The notes under the pieces were generated by a model, which made no database searches, was not told where the DNA came from, and was given only the letters and a program-made list of their open reading frames with translations. Made by a program: the position numbers and the translations under genes. 64,000 nucleotides of DNA from Erigeron canadensis (lineage: Eukaryota; Streptophyta; Magnoliopsida; Asterales; Asteraceae). The stretch is from the NCBI RefSeq assembly GCF_010389155.1, contig NC_057769.1, positions 14,074,735 to 14,138,734 on the forward strand, given 5' to 3'. Below are positions 35,474-48,642 of this stretch, one piece after another; the first letter of the stretch is position 1, and every line of letters begins with the position of its first letter.

Positions 35474-35737
35474 TTAATTTTTTATCCACATTCACACATT
35501 GTGATCTTTGAATAGTCAAAAAAGAAACTTTTCATTAATCCTTAGTCCCTTTATCCAACTTGATTTCCCCGTCCCTTTAATTCCCCTTAGGTTGATAGAT
35601 AAAATATTCATTAAGAGACAACATTAATACCTTCTTCTTCAATGGCAGTTCTAACTTTGTCTTGGACCCCACCAAGGTTAACACCCACCTCTTTAACAAA
35701 AACGATGGTTTCTTGAACTTCAACTTCCATCTCTTCA

Positions 35738-36187
35738 TCAGCTTGTTTCTTGCTGTGATCCTCTTGCACATAGTTCTAGCCTGGAATTAAAACCGCCCCC
35801 GCTGTTTTTCCTTCCATCTTCAGAGTTTCCATTTTCCATAGCAAAAAAGGCTTTGTTGATTCTGAGAGTGTGACCTCCCATTTTGATGTTCTTCATGCGT
35901 CTTTCCATCTCTTTCGAGTCCTTAACCCCAACAAAACTTGCAAAACCGAACCTAAGATCATCCTTGTTCCTTTTCCTTGCGATGTAAACTTTTGTTACTT
36001 CTCCATATTCTTTGAGAACGTTGGTTAAATCCCAAGGCCTACATCCCCCAGGGAGATTGGCTACAAAGAATTTAACGATGTGTTCCACATTACCGCCTTC
36101 AGATCTTCTGCCAAAGTCTCTTGGTTGTCGCTTCCTATACCTTGGTTCTTCCCAGCCACCCTCTCTCTCACTTTCTCTCTCACACAT
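35738..36187 (-). pseudogene. LINE ORF1-like RRM protein fragment
   Basis: 149 codons. An RGG/SR-like N-terminus (CERESEREGG, RYRKRQPRD) is followed by a single RRM of about 75 residues. In plant L1 elements such a domain binds the element's RNA. The downstream zinc-knuckle half is lost by deletion. Confidence 0.75.
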
Positions 36188-36212
36188 TTGTAAAATATTT
36201 TGATTTTAGTTT

Positions 36213-36390
36213 GATAACAAATGGTAAATCTACTCTTCATCCAATCAAGATGGAACAAGTGGCAACAAAGCAACACCTGGCTTTCCGGCCTGGACTGCAT
36301 GATCCATGATGAACAAACTCCATCATCTGAATTAAGCTGTTGATGTCTCTTATTAATATTATTAAGGCTTTTGCTTATTTAGTTGTTATT
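36213..36390 (+). repeat. Copy 1 of a duplicated NOP2 3' exon/UTR-like segment
   Basis: Shares GGTAAATCTACTC, a GCAACA-CTTGGCTTTCC-like core, GCATGATGAACAAA-like words and TAAGGCTTTTGCTTATTTAG with 36677-36840. It directly abuts the LINE 5' end. Its open reading frame differs from copy 2, so it looks like the inactive copy. Confidence 0.7.
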
Positions 36391-36658
36391 AAATACAGTA
36401 TTAGTTGTTTATTTTGTTATCAGGCTTTTTGCTCAATGGACGTACGGCTGATGATGATGAATATAGAGTAATGTTTTATTAAAGTTTGTTTATAATATAC
36501 TAGTTGATTGTTCTTTTTTGTTTTTCTCAAACTTTGATCATGTTGCTTATCGTTTTTCTAGTTTCGACCTTTTGTTAATTATTCATTGCTCATGTGTTAT
36601 TTCTTTTCTTTATTGTTTCTTTGATCCGGTTTTTATTTTAGTTTCTACTTTGAAAAAG

Positions 36659-36763
36659 AAAGATGATGACGACGATGATAACACGGGTAAATCTACTCAT
36701 TATCAAGAGGAGTCATTAGAAGTGACAAAAAAGCAACAACTTGGCTTTCCATGGATTGCATGA
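36659..36763 (+). CDS. Possible terminal exon of NOP2 (copy 2)
   Basis: In frame with the NOP2 codon before the GTATGA donor-like site, this segment would code KDDDDDDNTGKSTHYQ followed by a lysine-rich end and FPWIA, then TGA at 36761-36763. The acceptor would be GAAAAAG, which is weak; a better acceptor (TATTTTAG at about 36639) gives the wrong phase. An acidic run followed by lysines suits a nucleolar protein tail. The LINE would then sit in the last intron. Confidence 0.35.
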   Translation, partial: KDDDDDDNTGKSTHYQEESLEVTKKQQLGFPWIA

Positions 36764-37575
36764 TGAACAAATTAACTCCATCAAAAACTCAAGCTGATGT
36801 TTCCTACTACATTACTAAGGCTTTTGCTTATTTAGTTGTTTTTATATACATATTGTTTCTTTTTTCAAACTTGATTTTGATCATATTAGAAAAATTTATG
36901 CTTGCTTAATTTTCTGTTTCTGAGTTTCTTGTTATCTGGCTCTTTTATTCACAAGCCAGAAATCGATATATTATGCTGTTAAAATACTACAATGCTCTTT
37001 AGCTACGTGATCCATTTTTTATTTTTTTTTGGTGGTTAAAGATAGTTTTTCACCCTAAACAACACAATCAAATGAACCAATATGAATATTTTATTAGTTT
37101 TAATGAAAATTTCTATCCTTTAAACGTGTTAACAAATCAAAGGGAGCAATCATCAAGTCCCCACTGTCATGTAAGTTTTGTCATGACCCTAATGATGCAG
37201 CCCCGGCCTCCTGGTTAATTTTGTGTTACATTACTAGTTATGAAGAAAAAAAAAAACACTATATTACAACCAGTCGGGTTTTTGAGTTTTCTTTAACCTT
37301 TTTTGAATCAACTTTATATAGAAATCATAACTCACATCATCAGTTTACTTATATGTGATGGAAAAGTATTATGTTGTGTCATATACTTCAAATTGCTAAC
37401 ATACTAACTGTTAAGACTACCACCAACGGCTACATAACAATCTCTCTCAATGTTACACTCTACTCCCTTCGACTATTGGTAACTTGCTACTATTATCCTA
37501 AAGTATAACATTTCAATTGTTATGTAACAAAGGAGTCACAGGGTATGCAAGTGCATACCCTATATTGTATATGAA
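36764..37575. other. Intergenic DNA between NOP2 and the RLK gene
   Basis: Convergent 3' ends. No gene recognised. Confidence 0.5.
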
Positions 37576-37583
37576 TTCGCCTC

Positions 37584-37792
37584 ATCTATACTTCTATACT
37601 ACTATATAAATATTAAAACACCGACTCTTAATATTAAATTATACCATTAATCCATTATACTATAAAATGTCTCTACTAACCCCTTTTAAATTAAATACTT
37701 TTACCTACACCAATTGATGCCGTCACCAACCGTCGCCGCCATCACCACCATCATCGCCGGCTCGCCGCCGTATTGCACGGGTACCATGCTCA
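37584..37792 (+). mobile_element. Possible worn Helitron-like fragment
   Basis: Begins with TCTATACTTCTATACTACTA, like a Helitron 5' end, and finishes with a CCGT-ATTGC-ACGG hairpin and GGTACCATGCTCA, where a canonical end would read CTAG or another CTRR. The CGCC-rich stretch before the hairpin resembles 6475-6545. Confidence 0.35.
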
Positions 37793-37821
37793 TTTACAAT
37801 AATGTTGATGTATGGGAATTG

Positions 37822-37909
37822 GGATGTAAGCTCTCACCTCTCTGTTTGAGAGCTCACCATATTTAGGATGTAAGCTCTCACCTCTCTGTTTGAGAGCTCA
37901 CCATATTTA
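37822..37909 (+). repeat. Tandem pair of 44-bp hairpin units
   Basis: The unit starting GGATGTAAGCTCTCACCTCT occurs at 37822-37865 and again at 37866-37909 with no spacer. Each unit contains an inverted repeat (AGCTCTCA with TGAGAGCT), so each could fold on itself. Confidence 0.9.
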
Positions 37910-38329
37910 CTCAAGCAATGACACCACCACCCAATCTCGTCAAAGGTGGGATATGGGGAAAAGGAAATATAATATTTATGTTTCCACCTGATTGTAGAGA
38001 CTAGAGAGACTTCTTCGGGAGATCTCTTGCTCATACATACAATATAATTGGGATGTAAGCTATCTGCAGATCAAATAACTTCCATATAAGAAAAAAAATT
38101 CAACAGAATATGATCAACAAAACTATCAAATACAATGCTAATAATCAATAATTACAACGTAGCTTTAGCAAAAATAGATGTTCTTTGCATCATAGATGAC
38201 AACATAACCTATTGACAACGATGTATGGACAACATCACTGTTATATTGTACAACAAAATACTCGTAGTACATTAATTTACATTTACCAAAACTTGCATTT
38301 TCTCCGACATAATCACAAGGTTTTATTTT

Positions 38330-41300
38330 TTAGTATGATCTTGTGTCCACTGATTGGACTTCAAACTGATCACTTGAGGTTGTAGCAGAAAAACGTGCAT
38401 CGTTCTGAACAGCAGCAGAATATTGAGACACACTACTTCCTGTGTGTTCACCCTCATTTTGGCTCCTCATCGTTCGGAATCTCAAATCTTCAAAATGACG
38501 ACCGACTTCATGAGGTACTTCAGGGACACATATTCTTCCTTCAAGCATACTCACTACCTCGGACATAGTAGGCCTTGTGTGAGGTGATGCATTTGTGCAC
38601 AATAGTGCCACTTTCACAACTATTTCTGCTTCTTCTTTGTTGATTTTAGACCCTAGTCTCTCGTCAAATAGTTCCTCATATTGTTCATTAGAATGCAAAC
38701 GACAGGCCTGCAACGTCATATTGTTCAAAAAAATCTCGATATCAACTCATGTTGGGTACCTGGTAAAGTTTTAGGTGGCGATGGCGACCTATTTAGTGTT
38801 GACTGGGTTGATTCAGGTGATGCTTTTAGGTCTAATGGCTATAATAAAAACATGGCATAAACAGGAACAGTTGAAAAGATCAACCGGGCTGCAGGCCACC
38901 CAAATGTAATTAAATGCAGAAACCTTTTGAAGTAAATTAACATTTGTATTAATATTGTACAGTTAACACACTAATGATTTATAACATGTAAATGTGTCCT
39001 ATCATGATGTTTTGACTTTTGATCCATAACCTAACCCAGTGACCCACCCATTTTTGTCACCTTTAAACATTTTACCGCGTATGACTTTATAAAAGACATG
39101 CATGGAAACATCAGTTGTTACTCTGAATGAGAGTGTTCCCATCTGTTGTGGTCAAAGTGATACAGTTTTAAAGTGTCGCCACTTCAAATTTAATATCGAT
39201 AATCCCTTCACTATATTCTTGTGGTTATTGATGCTTTAGAAATTTCATATGGCAAGTATAAACAGGAATATTGAAGACAGCTAAGAACAGAAATAGTACC
39301 CAATCTAGAAGACAAACACTATCATCCATTGGTATATATTTGTTGTTGTTCTTGCCACTCACGATTTCCAAAGTCACAACTCCAAAACTGTATACATCCG
39401 CCTTGTAACTCAAGTGACCCCAAAGTGCATATTCTGGTGCCATGTATCCTCTGCAACAAATTTTCAACATTCATCAAATATATCAGATTTTTCTAGATGG
39501 CAAATTCAACCCATTTATATGTGAAAAAATGGGTAGATTAGGTTTTATTTTTCTATCTCTAGCGGGACCAATGGACTAATTCAACACTAGTTATATAGGA
39601 AACATGTTAAATGGGACAGAAGTCACCAAAGTGTATTTTTGTTGCTTCTTAAATCAAATTATGCAAAAAAAAAATTAGATTAACATTTTCATATAGTTTT
39701 CATAACCATATTAATTACTTCAAAAATTCATAGATAATATTAAAAATTTAGGCCAAAATACATCTGGGTCAATCCAACCTGTCCCATACAAAGATAGTCG
39801 ATTTGAGCAGCCTGAGTAGGACACTCTGGCACCTCTAGAACTTAAGAATTTTTTTTTTTTGATAAACCAAGACTTCGCGATAATATGAAGAATTAAATAC
39901 TCAGGAATTACATTGTTCCGGCAACTCGTGTACTGACATGGGTCTTCTCATCCTCATCTAGCCTAGCCAATCCAAAGTCTGATATTTTTGGAGTCAGATC
40001 TTTATCAAGAAGAACATTAGTGGCTTTTATGTCTCTATGTACAATTTTGAGTCGTGATTCTTCATGAAGAAATGCTAAACCTCTAGCAATCCCAATACAG
40101 ATCTTAAATCTTGTGGTCCAATCCAACAGTAATCCAGTTTTATTTTCTGCAATTATAAACATCTTACGGTATGAATAATAACAAAATAAAACTAAAAAGG
40201 GAAGCAACAATAGAGAACTTCAAAAGACTCACCAAAAAGAGCGTTGGCAAGGCTATTGTTTTCCATGTACTCATATACGAGCAGTAACTGATCGTCTTCA
40301 ATACAGCATCCATGAAGCTTTACAAGATTTGGGTGCTGTAAACAAGATATGACACCAATTTCATTCAAGAATTCGCGATTTCCTTGCCTTGAACGAGAAG
40401 AAAGCTGCTTTACAGCAATTACGGTTCCATCACGTAATGCACCCTGCATTATTGCATTAATTAGCTTCACTAAGTTTCCACAGACGCATTATAAACATTT
40501 AATTAGATCATATAATCCACAATGGTTTGCTAAACTATTACCTTGTAAACAGGTCCGAAGCCGCCTTCTCCTATTTTGCTAGTGATATTGAAGTTTCGCG
40601 TTGCAATTTTGAGTTGTTTGTAGGAAAATGATATTGTTTTTAACTCCAGCCCTTCAAAATCTGTTCAAAATATTACACATCAGAGTATCAACATACAAAA
40701 CTATATTGCATAACTACATAAGCCTAAATGAAACTAGTGAAGGCAAAATAGGCAAACCTCTATCATTCCTTTTTCTGTCTTTTGAAAACACTTTCCACCA
40801 CAAGATACCCAATATTATCAAAAGAAGACACAACCCCATTATTGCAAAACCAACATAAGCAACTGTGTTCTTCCTCCCACCACCAACTGAACACACTTTA
40901 GAATCTGCGTGAGAGTTTAGTAATATTAAAGCATGACAGTAATGACCCAAACGTAAAATTCAACAAGGCAACGGTCCATTATCAAAAGCTTGATGAAAAT
41001 TCGATTTCATTTAACGGGTTAATGCTTAAGAGCCCGGCATAAAGAAATATGCCTTCAAAAATCTGTATAAACCTTGAATGTCTTGTAAGAACCATACTAA
41101 ATTTGCTAGTCCTAACAGTTAAAAACTTAACGTAAGAAGGGATGTTGATATTGTTCCCTTTCAAAGAAACAGTACTGCAAACATTAAGAGTATAGCTATA
41201 AATTATGATGGATAACGTCAATTTCAAGTATAAATACACTCTGATAACAAAAAAGATCTATGATATAACTCACAAGGGTTAACAGAGATAGCTGATACGA

Positions 41301-44300
41301 GGGGCCCATAACGTCCTCTTTTTGGAAAACGTGCTGTCCCTTTACCAGCCCAGTAAAAGCGTATCTCAAGGGTGTTGTTTATCACACTTGCATTGAAGGG
41401 TACTACGAGTGGGCTTCCTATTGGAACCTCATCTTCAATATTGAAGTCCTTTTTTACAAGGTGTCCCTGAATTAGACAAAAGTTCATCTATCAAGTTTAC
41501 AACCAAGAGCAGTATGTACATGCTCAATAATCCTATTTAAATATTTCCAACTATCACCTGAATATATATATTAAAAATCCGTCTGCCAAGACTTTTGTAC
41601 GTACTGTCATTAGTATATTGAATTTCAGCGAAATGAAGATTAACAAGGTAATCACCATTTTCCAAACAATAGCTGACATATGTAAGAGAGAGTGGAGAGA
41701 GTCGTGCTGTTGTGTAAACAGAAAATAAGTCTGTTGAGTTCTGCAAAGATTCTACATAACGATTTGTTTGGATATTGTCATCCAGAAAATCCCCAGTGCT
41801 ACTTAGTCCCCAATTATTAGCGCCTGTATGAAAACTTCCTGCACCACCGTCAAATACGGCATCTCCTTCATAGAGAACTTCGCGATTGTTTTCTCTTACC
41901 TTCAAATCATTTCCACCACTATTAACATGCAAGGAACATCCATCTGTCATAAAGCAAAAGATAGCATTACAGGTGGAGTTAGTTGGGGAGGGCAGGAACG
42001 GATAACATTCGGGCTGAAATGGGTCATGTTTAGTATGGATTAGGATGGGCCTGGTCAGATTAGGTTGACCCACAAAGACCCCAGGTAACAGTCCGGCTGA
42101 AATGGGTCATGTTAAGTATGGATTTGAATCAACCTGGTCAGATTGGGTTGACCCACAAAGACTCTTTTCTCTATTTTTTCCCAAAAAGAAAGGTCAAGTA
42201 AGGAGGTCAAGAAAAAGTTTATTACTCTACAATAATAATCTTAGCCTATGAAATGATTTAGGTGGTTGTATGCATAACTATATAGTCTGTTGGCGACTTT
42301 CAACCCATTTTTAGATTAGAACTAGTTCGTTGACTTGTTTCAGATTATGAACAACCCATACATAACAATCTTATAAATAATACAATTTAAGTGGTTGTAT
42401 GCATAAATATAGTCTGTCGGCGACTTTCAGCCCAGTTTTAGATTAGATCTAGTTCTTTGACTTGTTTCAGATTATGAACAATCCATACATAAGTAAATTA
42501 ATACATTTCAACCTTCAAAGAGCATCAGTATTAACAAACTATCGTTTATTTAGATTACGATGTTGGAGTGAAAGTGGGATTTTTTGTTGGTATATCTATA
42601 TTACTCCTATTATGAAAATTGAAAAAAGTTCAGAACTTCCTTTCTTTTCACCAGATAACTGGTTAGTTGATATTGAACTCTGAATGTTGCATGGAACTTT
42701 AGTGGTCTAAATAAGAAAAATATGGATATGTATATGAAAGTTAAAATAACAATAAGATGATAATAAAGACATGTGAACAAGTAAGAAACCACTTACATCT
42801 CGAACATTTGGCATTTCTTGTGCAAGGAAGTATATCCTGTCTATTAATAGGATGAATAACATTAACCTTTGCATAACAAAGCTCCACTATTCATATAACA
42901 TTTTTATGATCCATTGAATCAGAGATACAATAGACTCACATTATGCATTTTCATATTATTATGATCCTAGACACCTACATGCGTATCTTAAGCCCGTTCT
43001 TAATATTTATAGAATTAGAAATGACGAGAACTCTGAAAATCTGTGTATGTAGGTGCCAGAGCTCCATATGATATGTTATGTATATTCAAAGTTTAGTCAT
43101 AATATAAGACGCTTGTTAACCAATGTTTACACTTACAATGAGTTCCCCGAGAAAGAGCTCCTAAACAAGTTTAGATATAAATTCCTGATACAAACATAAA
43201 GATGGACCAGTATTATCAACATAAAAAATGTCAAAAGATGGCACATGAAAGGAAAAATGCAAGAACATAGGGGAGAAGAATTCTGACATGTTTTCACGGC
43301 ATGTAGGTCGATCAGGTCCTTGCAATGTAAAGTTATTGTATGACAAGTCACTGAATAAAATGAAATAAACACGCAATGAATTTTTGCACATGTAATTTGA
43401 CTAGTAGGGGTTTTCTAATGTAAACTTTGATTAGAGTAAAAATGGATTTGACTTGTAAGATAAATGGATTACTTGCTAACTTTATAGACATGAAGATCTA
43501 GTTGTATATCGCAACCTTTCACCTCTATATGGTAATTTTTATAAAAAAACAATTGGCCATTATTTGTATCAAAATTCAAAAATTGAACGAGGTGAAATCA
43601 ATTTTGAAGTTGAAAGTTAATCCGTTACGCGTTAAAAGTCTTTAACTGTAAATTTTTCTATAACAGATGAGGATGTGCTAAACATCAATAAAAAGGACGT
43701 ACATGGTAGCTCCTTCTATCAAAAGTGAGTCTGGTATATCTCCACTTAACATGTTGCCCGTCAAAAACCTACTCATACCACATGATATGGTTAGAAATTG
43801 AGAAATACGTGTTAACAACATACCTATGTCTATATATGCATGTTTAAGATAAAATGAGTTGCACAACCTGTCAAAACAAATGAATATTCATATGTTCACA
43901 TGGGGCATGATCCACAATGAAATGCTAATTTTGGACCTGAGTTCGTTGGTGAATATTACACATGATAGTATATTTGACTCGATATCTGGTAGATACCCCC
44001 CCCCCCCCCCCCCCCACCCACCCACCCATACAGCATATTTCATGTATTATATTGATGTATATGAGTGTACACAAGTACTTGAATATATAAGCACACAAGA
44101 GTTCAAAATAACCTCCAAAATCAAAATTGAGTTGGTTATACGTACACGTAGCGTAAGCTCCTACCCAGGATGTCAGGCGATATTCCCCCCGTCATTTTGT
44201 TAAAGCTTACATCCCTGTTCAATTTAGCACGTAGAAGATTATAAGTAAAATACCCCAACAATGATTTGAAATGTTGAACAATACAGCTACTCACAAGCAT

Positions 44301-47300
44301 GTTATATTGCATAAAAAGGATAGTAATGGTACACCTTGTTACCAAAGGTAATCTTCTTTACCAGAAAAAGGTTAGTAATGGTACACCTACTCATTTTGCG
44401 AGTCCACACACGTGTACGTTTTTTAGCACTATACAAATTGAGGGCATCATCGCATGTGCTACTTACAGTAACTGAAGATCTCGTCTTTGCCAAATATAAG
44501 CAGGTATCTCTCCAGAAATGTTACAGCTTCTCAAGACACTGAATTCCAACAGAAAAATAAAATAGAGTTAAATCATAAGGGACTCACTGTAAATCATTTC
44601 ACAGGTGGCAAAAGCGGAGGGACGGATGGGTTGGCTCACAGGTCAAATCAGGTAACATAGTACACGTGAAAACAAGATCGTGTTGGCTTGTGGGTTGACC
44701 CAAACCACTTTTAATCCAGAATTTGTAAACCTCTGATAAAAACAAGTGTGTCGAATATATTACCAATATTACATTATTTCCATGATAATCTGTTTCTTTC
44801 AATAAAATGATATGGGAGGTTTAATCATTAAAAATACATGGGTGACTTACAACCCGTTTGATCTATTTGACCATTTGATCTATTTGTTTTTAACCATTAG
44901 AGTTTTATATTCATTATATGAAACAATATATCACCCGAATTGGCTTGTTCATAAGTGAATGGCTAAAAGGTTCAGAGTCTAAACTCATTGACCAGCAAGT
45001 ATAGACCATAACCATCTACATACACTGTCAATAAGCCATTAGCGTTATTCAGTGGTGGAAAAGCCTGAGTTGGTCCACTTAATTCACAGATTCTCCTGCA
45101 GATAAAGTAGCATCAAGTAATGAGTTATCACAATTCACAACACAAGCAAAAAACTGAAAAAAAAAAGTCAATTATAAAATATCCTGGAGTAAAGTTAAAG
45201 GATAGAAGAACATCATATATACTTACAAATCAGTTAGATTATGAAGAAGGGAAATAGATGAAGGAATTGGTCCTTGCAAGCCAGCTCCAATTATTTCTCT
45301 TTGGAAACAACGATGGAAAAACAAAGGCAAATGGGATAAATATACTACATAACTGCATATATTAGTACTTGAAAGACAAAGCATTATTAGACGTGGCAGT
45401 GCTCACTGCTCAGGCTGAAAGTAGTAGTTTCTAGTGCGGGTCAAAACAGTCTTGTGGGTTTGACTGACCCACAAACACTTTTTCTTATTTCTAGAAATTC
45501 AATATTTAATGCAAAAATTGCGAACATTTATCATTAGTAAAATAATCTAAATTCAAACTTAGAACAAAACAACTTAGGAGGTGCTGAAAATGACTTCTGG
45601 CTGCTTTCAATCTACATATGCAGTTCACTCTTTACCAGATATTTTCATTTGGCCAAATTTGACATCGTTCATAAATAGGGCACATTTACCTCCTCTGGCT
45701 CTAATCATTATAAACGGAAATTTATCTTACAGTTTAATCAGTTGTCTCCAATTCTGTATGAAAGTAGGTATGGACCCTCTGAAGTTGTTGTCACTTATTC
45801 TACTGTATTCAAAAAAGATCTTATTAGCCATAGTACACCTTATGTATATATTCACAGAAAAGCTACCCCACCTTTTCCAAAACAAAGAGGCTAACATGAA
45901 GCAGACAACTTCTTTTCTTTTAACTGATGTGGACTTTTAACTCATTTAACGTAAATTACTTATTTAAATTCAGACTTTACTACAAACACTACAGTATAGA
46001 AAATATACTGGTTTAATTGGTAAAAACTACTTCATGGTTTTTATTCTTCAATTTACTGTGAAACTGGAATGGAAATCAAGATCTATCTCTTTTTTTCCCC
46101 AGAAAGGAGGAAGCATGTATCATATAATAATTTAAAAGTGCTTACAAATCTGTCAAGTTTTTCAATTCAGATAAGGATCCTGGCAACATTCCTGTCAACT
46201 GATTTGAAGATAAGATCCTGAAGTGAAGTATCATGACCCGGATCTATTAAACAAATACGTTATTAGGTGAGAAACAAACAGTATGAGAGGCAACTGGTCT
46301 TACAATGATTGTAAATTAATTAATTTGCCCAGGTCAGAAGGAATACTCCCAGATAAGTTGTTTGCTTCAAGGTTCCTGTTTAAAAAATTGTAATTACATA
46401 ACAATACTGAACAAATATCTTCATTATATAGCGGTGACAAGGTTTATAAGTGATTAGAAAAAGATAAATATAAAGATGGTCTTTTAATGATGTCTACATT
46501 ATGATGCCATCACGTGAAATAGAAGGGAAAATGGTGGGCTGGGTGGATAGTAAGTCAAAAAGGAGACAGGTATGGTATGAGCTGAAAAGGGTCAAGAGGT
46601 TCCAATGCCCGCAAACACTTTGTTGTTCATTTTTTGCCCATTTGAACCATTCCATTTATTAGCAAAATAAATCGGTATTCAACCTATTCGATATGTTAGA
46701 GATTTCAAATAAAACAAATCAAAATCCCCGCTCTGACAGCAGAACAACCAATACAGAAGAAGAGAATAAATGAGACATACAAATATGTTAAAGTGGTAAT
46801 ATTGCCAATTTCGCCTGGTATCTCCCCATAAAACCGGTTTCCTAGAAGAGAGCTGCATCAGAAACTACAGTCAAAACTATGAAAAGATTAACTTAAAGGC
46901 TCAGAGCATGGGTTGATCCAAAAAAGGCGATATAAAATAAGCTTTTACATTGACTGCAACAGCGTTGAACCTAATTCAGACGGTATTGTGCCGCCAAGGT
47001 AATTATAAGCAAAATCTCTGCAAAGAAATGGCATATAAATAAGCTTTCGCTATTCACATACTCACATCAACTAACCATTGCTTATAGAAGAGCACTTACA
47101 TTTTATGAAGGTAAGGAAGCTTTATGAGATCGGGTGGAAGGACGCCACCAAGACTATAATATTTATGTACACTGCATTTGGGAGGAAAACAATAGATTTT
47201 CAAAAACCAGAACAACAAACAGGTATTGATAATATTACAAAACATCAAAATGGAAAGCATTTTTGATTAAGTTAGGAGCCGAAAAGCCTTTATCTCTACT

Positions 47301-48642
47301 AAATAAGTATGTACATCAAGTATTACTTTAATAACTTATTTAACAATTAACATCTGCAGAAACTTTTCTCTCATGTTCCAAAATAATGCATACACTTAGA
47401 CTTGTAATACGAAAAAAATTGCTTTCAAATTAATACCAGCTTCAGATAGCTTAGGTATAAGATGAGCAAGATAGAAGTAGTCGGTTTGACCTAACTTGTC
47501 AAAGCAGACATCTTTTTCTACAAAAGACAACTTGATAGCGCACCATTTATGTATGAGAACGTTGTAGTAAAAGTTACAAGATGTGTCGGACTTGTATTCA
47601 ATGTATATCAACCAACTCAAGGTGGCCTCGTGATAATGCGCCCCAAAGTCTCAAAAGAGATCCGGGTTCAAACCTCGCTAGGTTAATATCTTGGGAGGGC
47701 AAGGGAAGAGTTCAGAAAACGCCACTGAATACCAGTTAGGCTGCCTAAATAAAAGCCAAATGGTCGACCCTCCCAGGGTAGCCTGAACAAGCATCCCTTT
47801 CCATTAAGCAGGTTATGCTAAGCTGACATAGCACAACTGGAAAGATGTCTAAACCTAACTAGAAGCAATTTCCTTATACAATGAATACCAAACGAATAAC
47901 TGAATGTAGAGAGACAACGATTACATACATCGTGACGATATTACAGTCCGTCGTATTTTGATTGGTACATTCAATGTCACATTCGACACTGGCATCAGCT
48001 TCCGGATGGGGCTTTTCCAAGTTAGAGATCAATTCAAGTTTACACGAGTTACCATTTAATCTCCAATGTGTTGCACCCATTAATCTCATTATATCTTCAA
48101 AAGCTTCCACTGATCAACAAATAATACAAGCGCATTAAACGATTTCTATATCAAACAAAATCATTACTATATGAAACACCATACAATCAAGGCTTTAACC
48201 CGTAAAATGCCCACGAATCTTTTGGTCTGTTGTACACATGAACTTTTTTATTGACTTATATATCCACCAAAGTTTCAAACTTTTATTAGATGTATGCCTC
48301 TTTTCAGTAGATTCTGACGACTTTTTCCGGCAAATTTATTTTTCCGGTAACTTTTTATTATAAAGTTGAATGGGTTGTATATGTACTTTGTACAAACCAA
48401 AAAGTTTGTCAAATTAAACAAACTAATCAATTAACATGTATTTATGGTTTAGGCAACAAGCAAACAAGTCATATACTACTTATTCAGACAGACATAAATA
48501 CAGATATACATACATTAATAAGTAAAATTATTCTGGAATTAGAATTAAAATTACCTTGTTGTTGTGGAACTACAGAGTGTACAATTCTCAGAAACAATGT
48601 GAAGTTAAAAGCTAGAAATATAAATAACTTTTGTTTCTTCAT
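38330..48642 (-). CDS. LRR-malectin receptor-like kinase (LRR-VIII-2)
   Basis: Plasma-membrane receptor kinase related to Arabidopsis At1g53430/At1g29750. Exons in gene order: 48555-48642, 47929-48109, 47100-47171, 46949-47017, 46781-46852, 46304-46375, 46146-46217, 45731-45802, 45227-45298, 45024-45095, 44467-44538, 44146-44214, 43703-43768, 43288-43350, 43137-43184, 42797-42840, 41558-41943, 41274-41466, 40758-40904, 40542-40660, 40233-40443, 39912-40146, 39300-39450, 38330-38707. Sum 3024 bases, 1007 aa. Signal peptide (residues 1-23, [14 protein letters not shown]); LRRs, one per 66-72-base exon in phase 2; malectin domain (about 400-590, [29 protein letters not shown]); transmembrane segment ([19 protein letters not shown]); kinase with [26 protein letters not shown] and MAPE, so active by motif. 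Ligand unknown. Some LRR exon borders are inferred from phase. Confidence 0.93.
42010..42165 (+). repeat. Tandem repeat in RLK intron 16
   Basis: Two units of about 80 bases share GGCTGAAATGGGTCATGTT, CCTGGTCAGATT and GGTTGACCCACAAAGAC. The words also occur singly in other introns of this gene (about 44700 and 45460), so they stem from a common dispersed repeat. Confidence 0.8.
42258..42492 (+). repeat. Second tandem duplication in RLK intron 16
   Basis: Units at about 42258-42367 and 42383-42492 share TGGTTGTATGCATAA, GGCGACTTTCA and TTGACTTGTTTCAGATTATG with few changes; unit length with spacer about 125 bases. Confidence 0.85.
43996..44015 (+). repeat. Run of 20 C in RLK intron 12
   Basis: An uninterrupted C20, followed by three CCCA units. 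On the gene strand it is G20. Such runs are rare in AT-rich plant DNA and prone to sequencing error in length. Confidence 0.9.

Larger units (their letters stand above)
32503..36205 (-). mobile_element. Decayed L1-type LINE retrotransposon
   Basis: Minus strand. From its 5' side: an ORF1-like protein with an RNA-recognition domain at 36187-35738 (FFVANLPGGCRPWDL, LRFGFASFVGV); the C-terminal half of an AP-type endonuclease at 35473-34553 (IGDFNSV, SKIDRLLV, SDHNPILL); reverse transcriptase in broken pieces at 34474-34148, 34032-33619 (DFNKAFDNVNW, GLRQGDPLSPFLF) and 33537-32680, with the catalytic YADD at 33557-33546 falling between frames. The zinc-knuckle part of ORF1, the endonuclease N-terminus and the RNase H region are missing. 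The 3' end is a poly-A (poly-T at about 32504-32515). Frameshifts make it inactive. It sits just after the NOP2 coding region, in opposite orientation. I could not find a target-site duplication. Confidence 0.88.
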
